A DNA stretch of 17,535 bases from Alistipes sp. CAG:268 (GCA_000434235.1 FR891961.1:1-17535), one strand, 5' to 3'. Shown: positions 8,554 to 15,524, numbered from the stretch's first letter. The notes: generated from the sequence alone by a model not told the origin. A program made the numbers and translations.

Positions 8554-8620
8554 TACTCACCATGAAACACGGACTGCGAAGAGAGATTTCCTTGCAACCG
8601 GCAGGAAGTTCTCAACAGAA

Positions 8621-8655
8621 TAAAAAAGTCGGGCTCCGAATCTCGGAACCCGACT
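8621..8655 (-). terminator. Rho-independent terminator after the PTPS/QueD-family gene
   Basis: On the minus strand, AGTCGGGtTCCGA, a 3-nt loop and TCGGAgCCCGACT form a 13-bp stem with one G-T wobble, followed at once by TTTTTT. It starts about 24 nt after the stop of the PTPS gene and ends the regulator-PTPS transcript. It also separates that operon from the accessory block. Confidence 0.9.
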
Positions 8656-8678
8656 ACCCTATCCACAGAGTGTGACGG

Positions 8679-9275
8679 TTACTTCTTCTTGTGATACCCG
8701 CACTTCGGACATACACCCTCCTCGTTGAGTGCAACGCCGCACAGCGGGCAGCGGTCAATGTCGTTCTTGGTCACGAACTCCGCCGAGGCCGCGTTCACAC
8801 CGCTCGTGAAGGTGATCTTGGCGATGTTGAGCTTATCCTTCAGCAGGTCGTAGACAATCTTGATCATCCCCTCGACCGTCAGCGTCTCCTTCGTGACTAC
8901 CAGACGGCAATCGGGATAGGCCGTGGCCAGCTCCGTCTTGAAGGCCGGGCCCTTCATCTTGTTCTGCGGGTGTCCGTTGCGGATGCCCTGCTTCTCATAG
9001 ACGTCCAGAACGGCCGGCAGCAGCGGATCATCCTCGCGCAGAACCAGCGCATGGTCGAAATTCCGGAGCACGTCCCACGCTACCTTCTGAATCTCGTTGC
9101 AGGGGTAAACCATGTTCACACCCGCTTCGATGCTATCCTCCACCTCGATGGTCAACTGTCCCGTGTGGCCGTGGAGATACTGAGCCTCTCCTTGAAAACC
9201 GTAGAAACGGTGTGCATACTGCAGATCGAATGTTGTGATACTTCTCATAACAAATTGCGGTTTTAAGTTAGACAT
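8679..9275 (-). CDS. PTPS/QueD-family (6-carboxytetrahydropterin synthase-like) protein with C-terminal zinc ribbon
   Basis: This is a 198-residue protein of the COG0720 family. Zinc ligands H22, H35 and H37 (YAHRF; LHGH) are present, as are the DH motif (D74-H75) and the late Glu (TVE135). The family's usual catalytic Cys, four residues before HGH, is Ala31 here, which is not compatible with a standard QueD mechanism; C59 (VYPCNE) is a possible but unproven substitute. The C-terminus adds a CPLCG...CPKCG zinc ribbon (C176, C179, C189, C192), making it longer than the roughly 120-residue QueD. It may make a queuosine, folate or other pterin-derived product. The start at 9275 is chosen for its 8-nt overlap (ATGTCTAA) with the end of the Fur-family gene, which implies coupled expression under the same operator. 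A second ATG at 9248 is less likely. Confidence 0.82.
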   Translation of the reverse strand: MSNLKPQFVMRSITTFDLQYAHRFYGFQGEAQYLHGHTGQLTIEVEDSIEAGVNMVYPCNEIQKVAWDVLRNFDHALVLREDDPLLPAVLDVYEKQGIRNGHPQNKMKGPAFKTELATAYPDCRLVVTKETLTVEGMIKIVYDLLKDKLNIAKITFTSGVNAASAEFVTKNDIDRCPLCGVALNEEGVCPKCGYHKKK

Positions 9276-9675
9276 TCTTTTTAAGTGTTACCTGTACCTG
9301 TACTTTACCGATCTCCTCCGTCGGGAAGTGCTTGCGTTCGAGGTATTCGCGGATCAGCTGCGAGAGTTCCGGATCCGCATAGTCCTCGATCGACTTGCCG
9401 TCGAAGAGGTGATGGTGCTCCGCCACCGTGATGTCGTAATAACACTTCCCGGTGTCGGGGTGATAGATGAACGACAAAATGTTTGCCGAACGGAAGCTGT
9501 CCAAAATCCGATAGATGGTCGAAACGGTCACCTCCTTGTTGCGGGACTGGACCCGTTCGATGATATCCTCCACCGTGGCGTGGCGCAGCTCCTGCATCGC
9601 CTTGTAGACCTCGCGGCGCTGCGGGGTCAGCTTCAGCCCCGCCTCCTTGATTCTTTGCAGTCCTTCGTTGTTCAT
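9268..9675 (-). CDS. Fur-family regulator with PerR-like metal site, lacking structural CxxC pairs
   Basis: This is a 135-residue protein. The winged-helix domain (about 1-72) holds LKLTPQRREVYKAM and the recognition helix TVSTIYRILDSF. The C-terminal domain carries H32, D81, H87, H89 and D98, which line up with H37, D85, H91, H93 and D104 of B. subtilis PerR; Asp at 81 (Glu in Fur) favours an iron/manganese peroxide sensor over Fur. Both CxxC pairs that hold the structural zinc are missing, with only one Cys (C78) present. The open frame extends upstream to 9810, but that part is intergenic-like and crosses the promoter, so the ATG at 9675 is used. It overlaps the PTPS gene and is divergent from ccsB. 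It is probably autoregulated, because palindromes overlap its promoter. A zinc or iron sensor cannot be excluded. Confidence 0.88.
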   Translation of the reverse strand: MNNEGLQRIKEAGLKLTPQRREVYKAMQELRHATVEDIIERVQSRNKEVTVSTIYRILDSFRSANILSFIYHPDTGKCYYDITVAEHHHLFDGKSIEDYADPELSQLIREYLERKHFPTEEIGKVQVQVTLKKNV

Positions 9676-9695
9676 CGTCGTGTTTCTTTCTCTGG

Positions 9696-9738
9696 TGCAA
9701 ACATAATGCAAATAATTCGCATTTGCAAATATTTCGCA
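9696..9738. promoter_or_regulatory. Tandem palindromic operators of the Fur-family regulator
   Basis: Two 15-bp near-palindromes of the 7-1-7 form used by Fur/PerR/Zur proteins lie 17 bp apart: TGCAAATAATTCGCA (9707-9721) and TGCAAATATTTCGCA (9724-9738). A weaker third element with TGCAAAC...TGCA arms (9696-9710) runs into the -7 box. They span the -33 to -7 region of the regulator's own promoter, so bound protein would block transcription. Which metal or oxidant controls binding is not visible in the DNA. Confidence 0.7.
9698..9729 (-). promoter_or_regulatory. Promoter of the Fur-family regulator/PTPS operon
   Basis: On the minus strand, TTG (9728-9726) is followed after 20 nt by TATGTTTG (9705-9698), matching the Bacteroidetes consensus. 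Transcription would start about 15 nt before the ATG at 9675, giving a very short leader. The element lies inside the tandem palindromes. Confidence 0.75.
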
Positions 9739-9947
9739 TTTATATTTCGGATTTAGGGTCCAATCACCTTCAGACACACCTACGGCCGCCCTGCGGATTA
9801 AGCGTACCAACAGACCGTCTCCCGATTTCGAAGTTTGCCAACTGCCTCAACGATTGTTGCCGCCTGCACGGACAAATCTCTCCAATCGGCAGCCCTTTTA
9901 TCCTCCGAAACGCACTATTTGGAGTAACCGGGTAAACGATATTTTTT

Positions 9948-9955
9948 TATATTTG
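9948..9955 (+). promoter_or_regulatory. -7 box of the ccsB-ccsA-peroxidase operon
   Basis: TATATTTG lies 25 nt before the ATG of ccsB, matching TAnnTTTG. A TTTG at 9918-9921 is the nearest -33 candidate but sits 26 nt away, longer than usual, so the promoter may be weak or need an activator. The box ends in ATTTGCG, a half-site like those in the operators upstream of the regulator, but there is no full palindrome. Confidence 0.55.
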
Positions 9956-9980
9956 CGCCGATTAGATAGATGACCGACAT

Positions 9981-10880
9981 ATGAAATTCGAGGCTAAACA
10001 TCTGTTCATCCTGCTGTTGCTGCTTTCGGTGGTGATTCAATGCGCGTTCGGCAACTTCCCGTTTGCCTTCTTCGCCTTCCCGCTGGATGCTCTCATAGCC
10101 CTGCTCTGGATTGCAGGAATGGTGTATGCCTACAAGGAAAACCGCTCGTCGCGGTTCGTTCAGATGTGGCTCTCGCCGCAATGCACCTACTGGACGCTGG
10201 GCTGGCTTATTGCCGGCAGTCTGGTCATCGGGCTCTTCCCGCAGCTCTCGGCCGCGGAGGCTGCCGAACGTTCGGGGCTGCTCGCCCGGCTGGGTTGCTA
10301 CCACTTCACTACCTCCTGGATCTTCGTGGTAGGGCTCTTCGCCCTGCTGACCCATCTCGGAATGATTACCCTGCGGCGGGGCTTCCGCCCGGGACGCAAC
10401 CGCTGGCGCTTTGTCCTCAACCATGCCGGGCTGTGGCTGGCGCTCTTTGCCGGCGTAGTGGGCAGCGCCGAGGAGCAGACGCTGCGCATCCCGGTCTTCC
10501 GCGACCGGCCCAACAACGAGGCCATCAGCGAAGAGGGGGCGAAGATCTACCTGCCAAAGGAATTGCAGCTGAACAATTTCACGGTGGAGCACTACGCCAA
10601 CGGCACCCCGCGCCACTTCTTTGCCGAGATCTCGATCGACGGAAAGCCGGCCCGGCTGGAGGTCAACCACCCCTATGCGGCCAACTGGGCAGAGGACTAC
10701 TACCTGACGTCGTACGACGTGCAGTCGGAGCAGCCGCGCTACTGCGTGGTGCAGATCGTACGGGAGCCGCTGAAATACGTCATGTGGCTGGGCGTGGTCA
10801 TGATGCTGTGCGGAGGCTGCCTGCTGTTTCTCGCCGGCCCGAACAGACAAAATAAGGAACTTTGTGAAACATCGCGGTGA
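9981..10880 (+). CDS. ccsB: CcsB/ResB-type cytochrome c biogenesis protein
   Basis: This is a 299-residue membrane protein. Hydrophobic segments are visible at about 7-24, 28-50, 70-90, 108-130, 148-165 and 268-288. A long soluble stretch (about 168-265, with FRDRPNNEAISEEGAKIYLPKELQLNNFTVEHYANG) would face the periplasm. This layout and the sequence of the soluble part match the ResB/CcsB half of system II cytochrome c maturation, which with CcsA exports haem and joins it to CxxCH apocytochromes. Candidate haem-facing His residues lie in YHFTTSW and LNHAGLW. It is shorter than many CcsB proteins. It is followed after 29 bp by ccsA and is divergent from the Fur-family regulator. The neighbouring peroxidase is a likely client. 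Confidence 0.82.
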   Translation: MKFEAKHLFILLLLLSVVIQCAFGNFPFAFFAFPLDALIALLWIAGMVYAYKENRSSRFVQMWLSPQCTYWTLGWLIAGSLVIGLFPQLSAAEAAERSGLLARLGCYHFTTSWIFVVGLFALLTHLGMITLRRGFRPGRNRWRFVLNHAGLWLALFAGVVGSAEEQTLRIPVFRDRPNNEAISEEGAKIYLPKELQLNNFTVEHYANGTPRHFFAEISIDGKPARLEVNHPYAANWAEDYYLTSYDVQSEQPRYCVVQIVREPLKYVMWLGVVMMLCGGCLLFLAGPNRQNKELCETSR

Positions 10881-10909
10881 CGAAAGACGTATTGTAAAAG
10901 TGTGCGAGT

Positions 10910-11695
10910 ATGATGTTCACGTGGGATAATTTCGATTGGTTTGCGCTGGTCTCCATCGTGCTATGGGCAGCCGGCGCAGGGGTGGCGTTGTTCAGCAAAG
11001 AACGGCGCCGCTGGGCCATTCTGCTGACCGGCGTGGGCACGCTGGTCTTCGCGACATTCATTGCTGGGTTCTGGCTCTACATGCAGCGTCCGCCGCTGCG
11101 CACGATGGGGGAGACCCGGCTGTGGTACTCCTTCTTCATGAGCGTATCCGGACTGCTGACCTACCTGCGCTGGCGCTACCCCTGGATCCTCAGCTTCTCG
11201 ACGGTGGTGGCGACGGTCTTCGCCCTCATCAACATCCTGAAACCCGAGATTCACGACCAGACGCTGATGCCCGCCCTGCAGAGCCCGTGGTTCATCCCGC
11301 ATGTTACGGTCTACATGTTCTCCTACTCGGTGCTGGGGTGCGCCTTTATCCTCGCCTGCATGGGGCTCATCAAACGTCGGGCCGACTACCTCGAAGCGAC
11401 CGACAAGCTGGTCTACACCGGGCTGGCCTTTCTGACCGTCGGCATGCTCACCGGCTCAATCTGGGCCAAGGCCGCTTGGGGCCACTACTGGAGCTGGGAC
11501 CCGAAGGAGACCTGGGCCGCAGTGACGTGGGCTGGGTATCTGCTCTACGTCCACCTGCGTCTGTTCCGCAAAAACGCCTCACGGCCGCTCTATTGGATTC
11601 TGATCGTCTCGTTTCTGGCGCTGCAGATGTGCTGGTACGGGGTCAACTACCTCCCGGCGGCCCGGCAGAGTGTTCACATGTATTCACGTTCTTAG
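10910..11695 (+). CDS. ccsA: CcsA/ResC-type haem-handling protein of cytochrome c maturation
   Basis: This is a 261-residue polytopic membrane protein. It has the family's tryptophan-rich haem-binding motif at about 190-202 (WGHYWSWDPKETW) between membrane segments. Conserved His candidates are H131 (FIPHVTVYMFSYS) and H256 (QSVHMYS), which in CcsA proteins serve as haem axial ligands around the WWD domain. With CcsB it forms the cytochrome c synthetase at the outer face of the inner membrane. The start is ATGATG at 10910; either ATG is possible. It lies 29 bp after ccsB and 33 bp before the peroxidase gene, so the three probably form one operon. Confidence 0.88.
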   Translation: MMFTWDNFDWFALVSIVLWAAGAGVALFSKERRRWAILLTGVGTLVFATFIAGFWLYMQRPPLRTMGETRLWYSFFMSVSGLLTYLRWRYPWILSFSTVVATVFALINILKPEIHDQTLMPALQSPWFIPHVTVYMFSYSVLGCAFILACMGLIKRRADYLEATDKLVYTGLAFLTVGMLTGSIWAKAAWGHYWSWDPKETWAAVTWAGYLLYVHLRLFRKNASRPLYWILIVSFLALQMCWYGVNYLPAARQSVHMYSRS

Positions 11696-11728
11696 TTATA
11701 TAAACTGTTTAATTTTAATTCATTTGTT

Positions 11729-13120
11729 ATGAAAAAAGGCTCAAAGATTATTCTATCCGTGCTGGTAGTGATAATCGTGCTTTGCGTCGTCTACCGGCTG
11801 GTGAACAAGGCACCGTCGGCCGACCTCGAAAGCAATGCGCAAATGGAGCAGATCGTGGCGAGCAGCGGATGTATCTCCTGCCACTCGGCCGATCCGAAGC
11901 TGCCTTTCTATGCCAACTTCCCGGTAGCGGGCAAGCTGGTGCAGGAGGATGTGCGGCTGGGCTACCGTTCGTTCGACATGGCTCCGATGATGGAGGCGCT
12001 GAAGAACGGTGAGAAGATCAACGAAGTGGACCTGGCGAAGGTCGAGAAGGTGATTGCCGACGGTACGATGCCGCTGGCCAAGTACTATCTGATACACTGG
12101 GGTGCGTCGCTCACGAACAAGGAGACGCAGATGGCGCTCGCATGGGCCAAGTCGCAGCGTGAGGCCTTCTACCCCAACCCGCTGGCCGACCAGGAGTGGG
12201 CTAACGAGACGATCCGCCCGATTCAGGACTCGATTCCGGTGGACATCCGCAAGGTGATGCTGGGTAACAAGCTCTACAACGATACCCGCCTGTCGGCCGA
12301 CAACACCATTTCGTGCGCCTCGTGCCACGGTCTGAACACGGGAGGTGTCGACAACAAGGCCTTCTCGGAGGGTGTTGGCGGACAGCTGGGCGGCGTGAAC
12401 GCCCCGACGGTCTTCAACGCTTACTACAACTTCGTGCAGTTCTGGGATGGACGTGCCGCCACGCTGGCCGATCAGGCTGCCGGACCTCCGGTCAACCCGG
12501 TGGAGATGGCCTGCAAGTCGTTCGACGAGATCTGCGAGAAGCTGAAGGCTGACGCCGCATTCAGCAAGGAGTTCACGGAGGTCTATCCCGACGGTATCAA
12601 CCAGGCCAACATCACCAACGCCATCCAGGAGTTTGAGAAGACGCTGCTGACGCCCAACTCGCGTTTCGACAAGTACCTCAAGGGCGACAAGACAGCCATG
12701 AACGCCGACGAGATTGCCGGATACGAGCTCTTCAAGAAGTACAACTGCGCCACGTGCCACGTCGGTGAGAACATGGGCGGACAGTCGTACGAACTGATGG
12801 GTATCAAGCGCGACTACTTCGCAGACCGCGGTACGGAGCTCACCATCGAGGACAACGGCCGCTACAAGGAGACCAAGGAGGAGCGTGACCGCCACCGCTT
12901 CAAGGTGCCCGGACTGCGCAACGTCGCTCTGACGGCCCCCTACTACCACGATGCCACGCAGGCTACGCTGGAGGATGCCGTCGTCTCGATGGCCCGCTAT
13001 GAGGTGGGTGAAGAGCTGACGCAGCAGGAGGTCGACCGGATGGTAGCCTTCCTGAAGACGCTGACCGGCGAATACCAGGGCAAGCTGCTGACCAACGACA
13101 ACTTTCCCGAGACGAAATAA
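11729..13120 (+). CDS. Tri-haem cytochrome c peroxidase with N-terminal haem-binding domain
   Basis: This is a 463-residue protein. A hydrophobic signal or anchor segment (5-22) is followed by a haem-binding domain with C48-I-S-C51-H52 and the end motif MPLAKYYLIHWGASLTNKE. The di-haem peroxidase part follows: C196-A-S-C199-H200 and C340-A-T-C343-H344, with NPVEM260 and FKVPGLRNVALTAPYYHDA (H407) as in bacterial cytochrome c peroxidases. It should reduce H2O2 to water in the periplasm using respiratory-chain electrons; the extra haem would relay electrons. Ordinary CcpA-type enzymes have two haems and about 330 residues, so the added domain is the distinguishing feature. It follows ccsA by 33 bp and ends at a strong terminator. 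It is close to a PerR-like regulator, which suits a role in peroxide defence. Confidence 0.9.
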   Translation: MKKGSKIILSVLVVIIVLCVVYRLVNKAPSADLESNAQMEQIVASSGCISCHSADPKLPFYANFPVAGKLVQEDVRLGYRSFDMAPMMEALKNGEKINEVDLAKVEKVIADGTMPLAKYYLIHWGASLTNKETQMALAWAKSQREAFYPNPLADQEWANETIRPIQDSIPVDIRKVMLGNKLYNDTRLSADNTISCASCHGLNTGGVDNKAFSEGVGGQLGGVNAPTVFNAYYNFVQFWDGRAATLADQAAGPPVNPVEMACKSFDEICEKLKADAAFSKEFTEVYPDGINQANITNAIQEFEKTLLTPNSRFDKYLKGDKTAMNADEIAGYELFKKYNCATCHVGENMGGQSYELMGIKRDYFADRGTELTIEDNGRYKETKEERDRHRFKVPGLRNVALTAPYYHDATQATLEDAVVSMARYEVGEELTQQEVDRMVAFLKTLTGEYQGKLLTNDNFPETK

Positions 13121-13139
13121 GGCACAACGCCTCTTTTTC

Positions 13140-13173
13140 AGCCCGACACGTTCCGACGTGCCGGGCTTTTTTT
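13140..13173 (+). terminator. Rho-independent terminator after the cytochrome c peroxidase gene
   Basis: AGCCCGaCACG, a 6-nt loop and CGTGcCGGGCT form an 11-bp stem with one internal A-C mismatch, followed by seven T. It starts 19 nt after the peroxidase stop codon and closes the ccsB-ccsA-peroxidase unit. Confidence 0.88.
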
Positions 13174-13196
13174 CTTACCGCCGAATCACACCCTCC

Positions 13197-13345
13197 CCGG
13201 CGAAAAAATCCTCCGTCGAAACTTGGAGATCCCACAAAAGTTACTACCCTTACTCATGGAGTTCGACGCATCTATCAACCCGATTCAGAGAGGAAAAAGA
13301 ATCTCTAAAATTCGGACTCAAGGCTTAGATCTCCGAGAGAATTGG
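13197..13345 (+). repeat. Direct repeat copy A (promoter-leader repeat) left of the HEPN gene
   Basis: The first 66 bp (13197-13262) align without gaps to 14765-14830 with 10 mismatches (85% identical). Weaker likeness continues for about 80 bp. It contains TTG (13223-13225), a 19-nt spacer and TACCCTTA (13245-13252), a mutated form of the TACCTTTG box in the other copy. An ATG at 13256 follows in both copies. In this copy it opens a 51-codon frame ending near 13411, with no recognised homology, so I do not call it a gene. The repeat, with the peroxidase terminator, fills the gap 13121-13448. Confidence 0.75.
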
Positions 13346-13448
13346 CAAGTAAAAAGAAGTGACAAAACATATAACACATCACTTCATGCTATTTATCAGC
13401 ACAAAACCTAATTAATCAAAGATCATCATATCTAGAATAACATCAAAA

Positions 13449-14438
13449 CTACCTGTTTGTATCCCGTCTTAAAATATCCTCCTGCAACAATAACGGTAAA
13501 AAATCACTTGGTTCACTAGGCTTTATAAATTTAGCCCTTGCTATAATACCACATATTGTACTAATAATTTTAGGTTGCAATAATGGCAATATCAAAGGAT
13601 GAGGATTGGCAGATTTTAATTGCTGAATAAAATATGACTTTGCCACATTGCTCTTAATTAATTCAATATCAAAGGTGGATACAATCTTAAGAATTATCTG
13701 AGAAAATCCCACCACTCCACGTAAAGAAAGCTTAATGGAATCATTTATATTGTTTAAAAAAATTTGCGGTTTTTCTTTAATCCCCAAATCATTTGCCGTA
13801 TAATCTACAATATCCAGATAAGTATCAATTACACGTTGAGTAGTTTGACCACCACAATGAACAATACAATTTCTACACTCTTTGAAATATCGCAAGAGCT
13901 TCATATACTTATCAATGTAACTCAAAGCATAATTCTTATTACATTTCTTATATCCTTCATAAAAGTTCGTAACTATTTTATTATCCGGGGTCGCGTTTAA
14001 TCGTGAAATCAAATTATTCCAATTCGTACTTTGCAGTAGCTTTTGATTGGCTGAAATATTACATCTATGAATATTAAGAATATTTTCAATCCAAGCTTCA
14101 TAGCACGCAAATATATTTATTAACAAATTTTTTGCGATAATAAACTCCTGATCATCCCAGGTCTGTTCAATGCATGAACGATACAAATTTGGGCGATTAG
14201 ATTTATCTCCTGGCTCTACAAACTTACTAGTTAATAGGCTATTAGTCGCAACATTATATTCATGATGGTATCCTTGTACCTGCCAGCGCAGATTCTTGAG
14301 TGCGGTTATTGTAGGCCACACATCATCAAATACCTCAGTAATCTGAGCTTCCAACAACTTACTCGGTTCATAAAATAGTCTAGTGGATGTTCTATATAAT
14401 CCACTCCGAATTGGGCTCTGTCTTGAAAGTACCTTCAT
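13449..14438 (-). CDS. Putative HEPN-domain protein (candidate RNase) of a small insertion
   Basis: This is a 329-residue protein, AT-rich and unlike its GC-rich neighbours. It is mostly helical. The stretch FACYEAWIENILN (about 110-122) and the later FKECRNCIVHCGG (185-197) resemble a HEPN domain; R189-N190-x3-H194 fits the RNxxxH catalytic motif of HEPN ribonucleases. These are common in toxin-antitoxin, abortive-infection and CRISPR-linked proteins, and cut RNA when activated. The C-terminal 100 residues show no recognised motif. No antitoxin gene is adjacent, so it may be a stand-alone defence gene, a self-contained sensor-effector or a non-toxic HEPN protein. The start at 14438 has no clear Shine-Dalgarno site. 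Direct repeats on both sides suggest it arrived as a unit. The family call rests on motif recognition only. Confidence 0.6.
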   Translation of the reverse strand: MKVLSRQSPIRSGLYRTSTRLFYEPSKLLEAQITEVFDDVWPTITALKNLRWQVQGYHHEYNVATNSLLTSKFVEPGDKSNRPNLYRSCIEQTWDDQEFIIAKNLLINIFACYEAWIENILNIHRCNISANQKLLQSTNWNNLISRLNATPDNKIVTNFYEGYKKCNKNYALSYIDKYMKLLRYFKECRNCIVHCGGQTTQRVIDTYLDIVDYTANDLGIKEKPQIFLNNINDSIKLSLRGVVGFSQIILKIVSTFDIELIKSNVAKSYFIQQLKSANPHPLILPLLQPKIISTICGIIARAKFIKPSEPSDFLPLLLQEDILRRDTNR

Positions 14439-14764
14439 AATTAAGATTTTAATAGTTTAAATATACATAAATTATTATAATTAAACTAATCTTTAATCTC
14501 GACTACTTGACCCTATCTGCATTTTTTACTCTTGCTCTAGTATTCTGAATAACTTAGCATTTCATAATTCAACATAGTATATAATACAACACTATAGATA
14601 GGAAGATAGATTTAAACTGATAACATTCCATAATACGCCTACTCATCTAAGCTATTCGATTGATGCGATAATTTTCCAGCCACCGAGACATGAAGCAGCT
14701 ACTCCATCGACTCAAATTTCTCTCTCAAAAGTCGTCAACACCTCCCGCATTCGAATTGCGAACT
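14439..14764. other. AT-rich stretch without a recognisable gene
   Basis: The sequence between the HEPN gene and repeat copy B is AT-rich to about 14650 and then becomes mixed. I see no convincing open frame, RNA gene or strong promoter box. The promoter of the HEPN gene must lie at its left end, but only a weak TATATTTA-like element is visible there. Confidence 0.5.
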
Positions 14765-14915
14765 CCGGCGAAAAAATCCTCTGCCGGGGCTTGGAGTTCC
14801 CGCAAAAATTACTACCTTTGCTCATGGAGTCACACCCCTCCTGCGACCCGCTCCGGTGAGGGAAAAGAATCGCCCAAAATCAGACTCCGAACCCGAGTTT
14901 TACATTTTTCCGAGA
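14765..14915 (+). repeat. Direct repeat copy B (promoter-leader repeat) right of the HEPN gene
   Basis: Positions 14765-14830 match 13197-13262 in the same orientation (56 of 66 identical). Weaker likeness runs to about 14915. An ATG at 14824, 3 nt after the -7 box, opens only 11 codons before a TGA, so the downstream part is more likely leader than protein. The frame that does stay open across this region ends in an ATGA overlapping the start of the S41 remnant at 14932. Confidence 0.75.
14791..14820 (+). promoter_or_regulatory. Bacteroidetes promoter inside repeat copy B
   Basis: TTG (14791-14793), a 19-nt spacer and TACCTTTG (14813-14820) match the consensus exactly. It would have driven the S41 peptidase gene whose remains start at 14932, with a leader of about 105 nt. 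Confidence 0.7.
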
Positions 14916-14931
14916 ATATCGGACACAAGAA

Positions 14932-15512
14932 ATGAAGCGTCAAACAAGGTTTTGCCGCCTCTTTACAGCGTGTCTTTTTGCGGCATCGGTTAACGTTGCA
15001 ACTAACAGAAAATTAACGAGTTACAACGCTTTTCTGCATCGAAAATTCATGGAGTTTATATACAGCCGGATCATACCGGACAACCATCCGCGTTTCCACA
15101 AGGTCGTGCGCCCGAACGTGCAGCTTCCGGGGTGTTTCTCCTTTTCTGCCCCGAGGTATCGGGGAACCGGTCGGAAAAGTATGGCAAACCGGTTGTCGTA
15201 ATTATTGCTGCCACCGCGCAAAGCCATGCGGAATATTGCGTCCAATGCATGCAGGCCAATCCGGATGTTACCGTAATCGGAACGCAATCGGCCGGGACGA
15301 ACGGCAATATTTCGGTGTTCGTCCTGCCCGGCGGAATCCGCAGCTGTTTTTCCGGCCTGGACTGGCATTATCCCGGCGGCTGGTGCGTGCAGGGGCAGGG
15401 AGTCCGGTTTGACCTCGAAGTGGAGCCGACGATCGTCGGCATTAGGGCAGGAAGGAACGAAACGCGGGAAGCGGCCGTCGAAACAATCAACGACCGCTTC
15501 CCGAGGGGCTGA
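14932..15512 (+). pseudogene. S41-family peptidase remnant (internally deleted and frameshifted)
   Basis: The ATG at 14932 opens a signal-peptide-like stretch (MKRQTRFCRLFTACLFAASV). After about 40 residues, sequence typical of the late part of S41 peptidases appears (RPNVQLPGCFSFS). The frame then shifts near 15145-15155, and the other frame continues with PEVSGNRSEKYGKPVVVIIAATAQSHAEY, VTVIGTQSAGTNGNISVFVLPGG and FDLEVEPTIVGIRAGRNE, ending at 15512. The SxAE block holds the S41 catalytic Ser region. Missing are the PDZ-like domain and most of the N-terminal half, so no working protease is expected. The GTG-initiated frame at 15132 is not an intact gene. Its promoter survives in repeat copy B. 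The remnant faces the mannosidase gene, 12 bp away. Confidence 0.75.
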
Positions 15513-15524
15513 AGAAGAACGGGG

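Larger units (their letters stand above)
9676..9980. other. Divergent intergenic region between the regulator and ccsB
   Basis: This region of about 305 bp has no gene. It holds the regulator promoter and tandem operators at its left end and the ccsB -7 box (9948-9955) at its right end. The middle (9740-9920) shows nothing I recognise. The open frames across it are extensions of the regulator gene and do not look coding. Confidence 0.6.

Noticed and set aside
9676..9810. In-frame upstream extension of the Fur-family gene to 9810
   Set aside because: It runs across the promoter and tandem operators and has no family homology; the standard N-terminus begins at the ATG at 9675.
10040..10855. 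Long GC-rich open frames overlapping ccsB, ccsA, the peroxidase and the mannosidase in other frames
   Set aside because: High GC gives long shadow frames; none shows a family motif, while the chosen frames do.
13256..13411. 51-codon open frame after the ATG in repeat copy A
   Set aside because: The matching frame in copy B stops after 11 codons and no homology is recognised, so the similarity looks like DNA-level leader repeat rather than protein.
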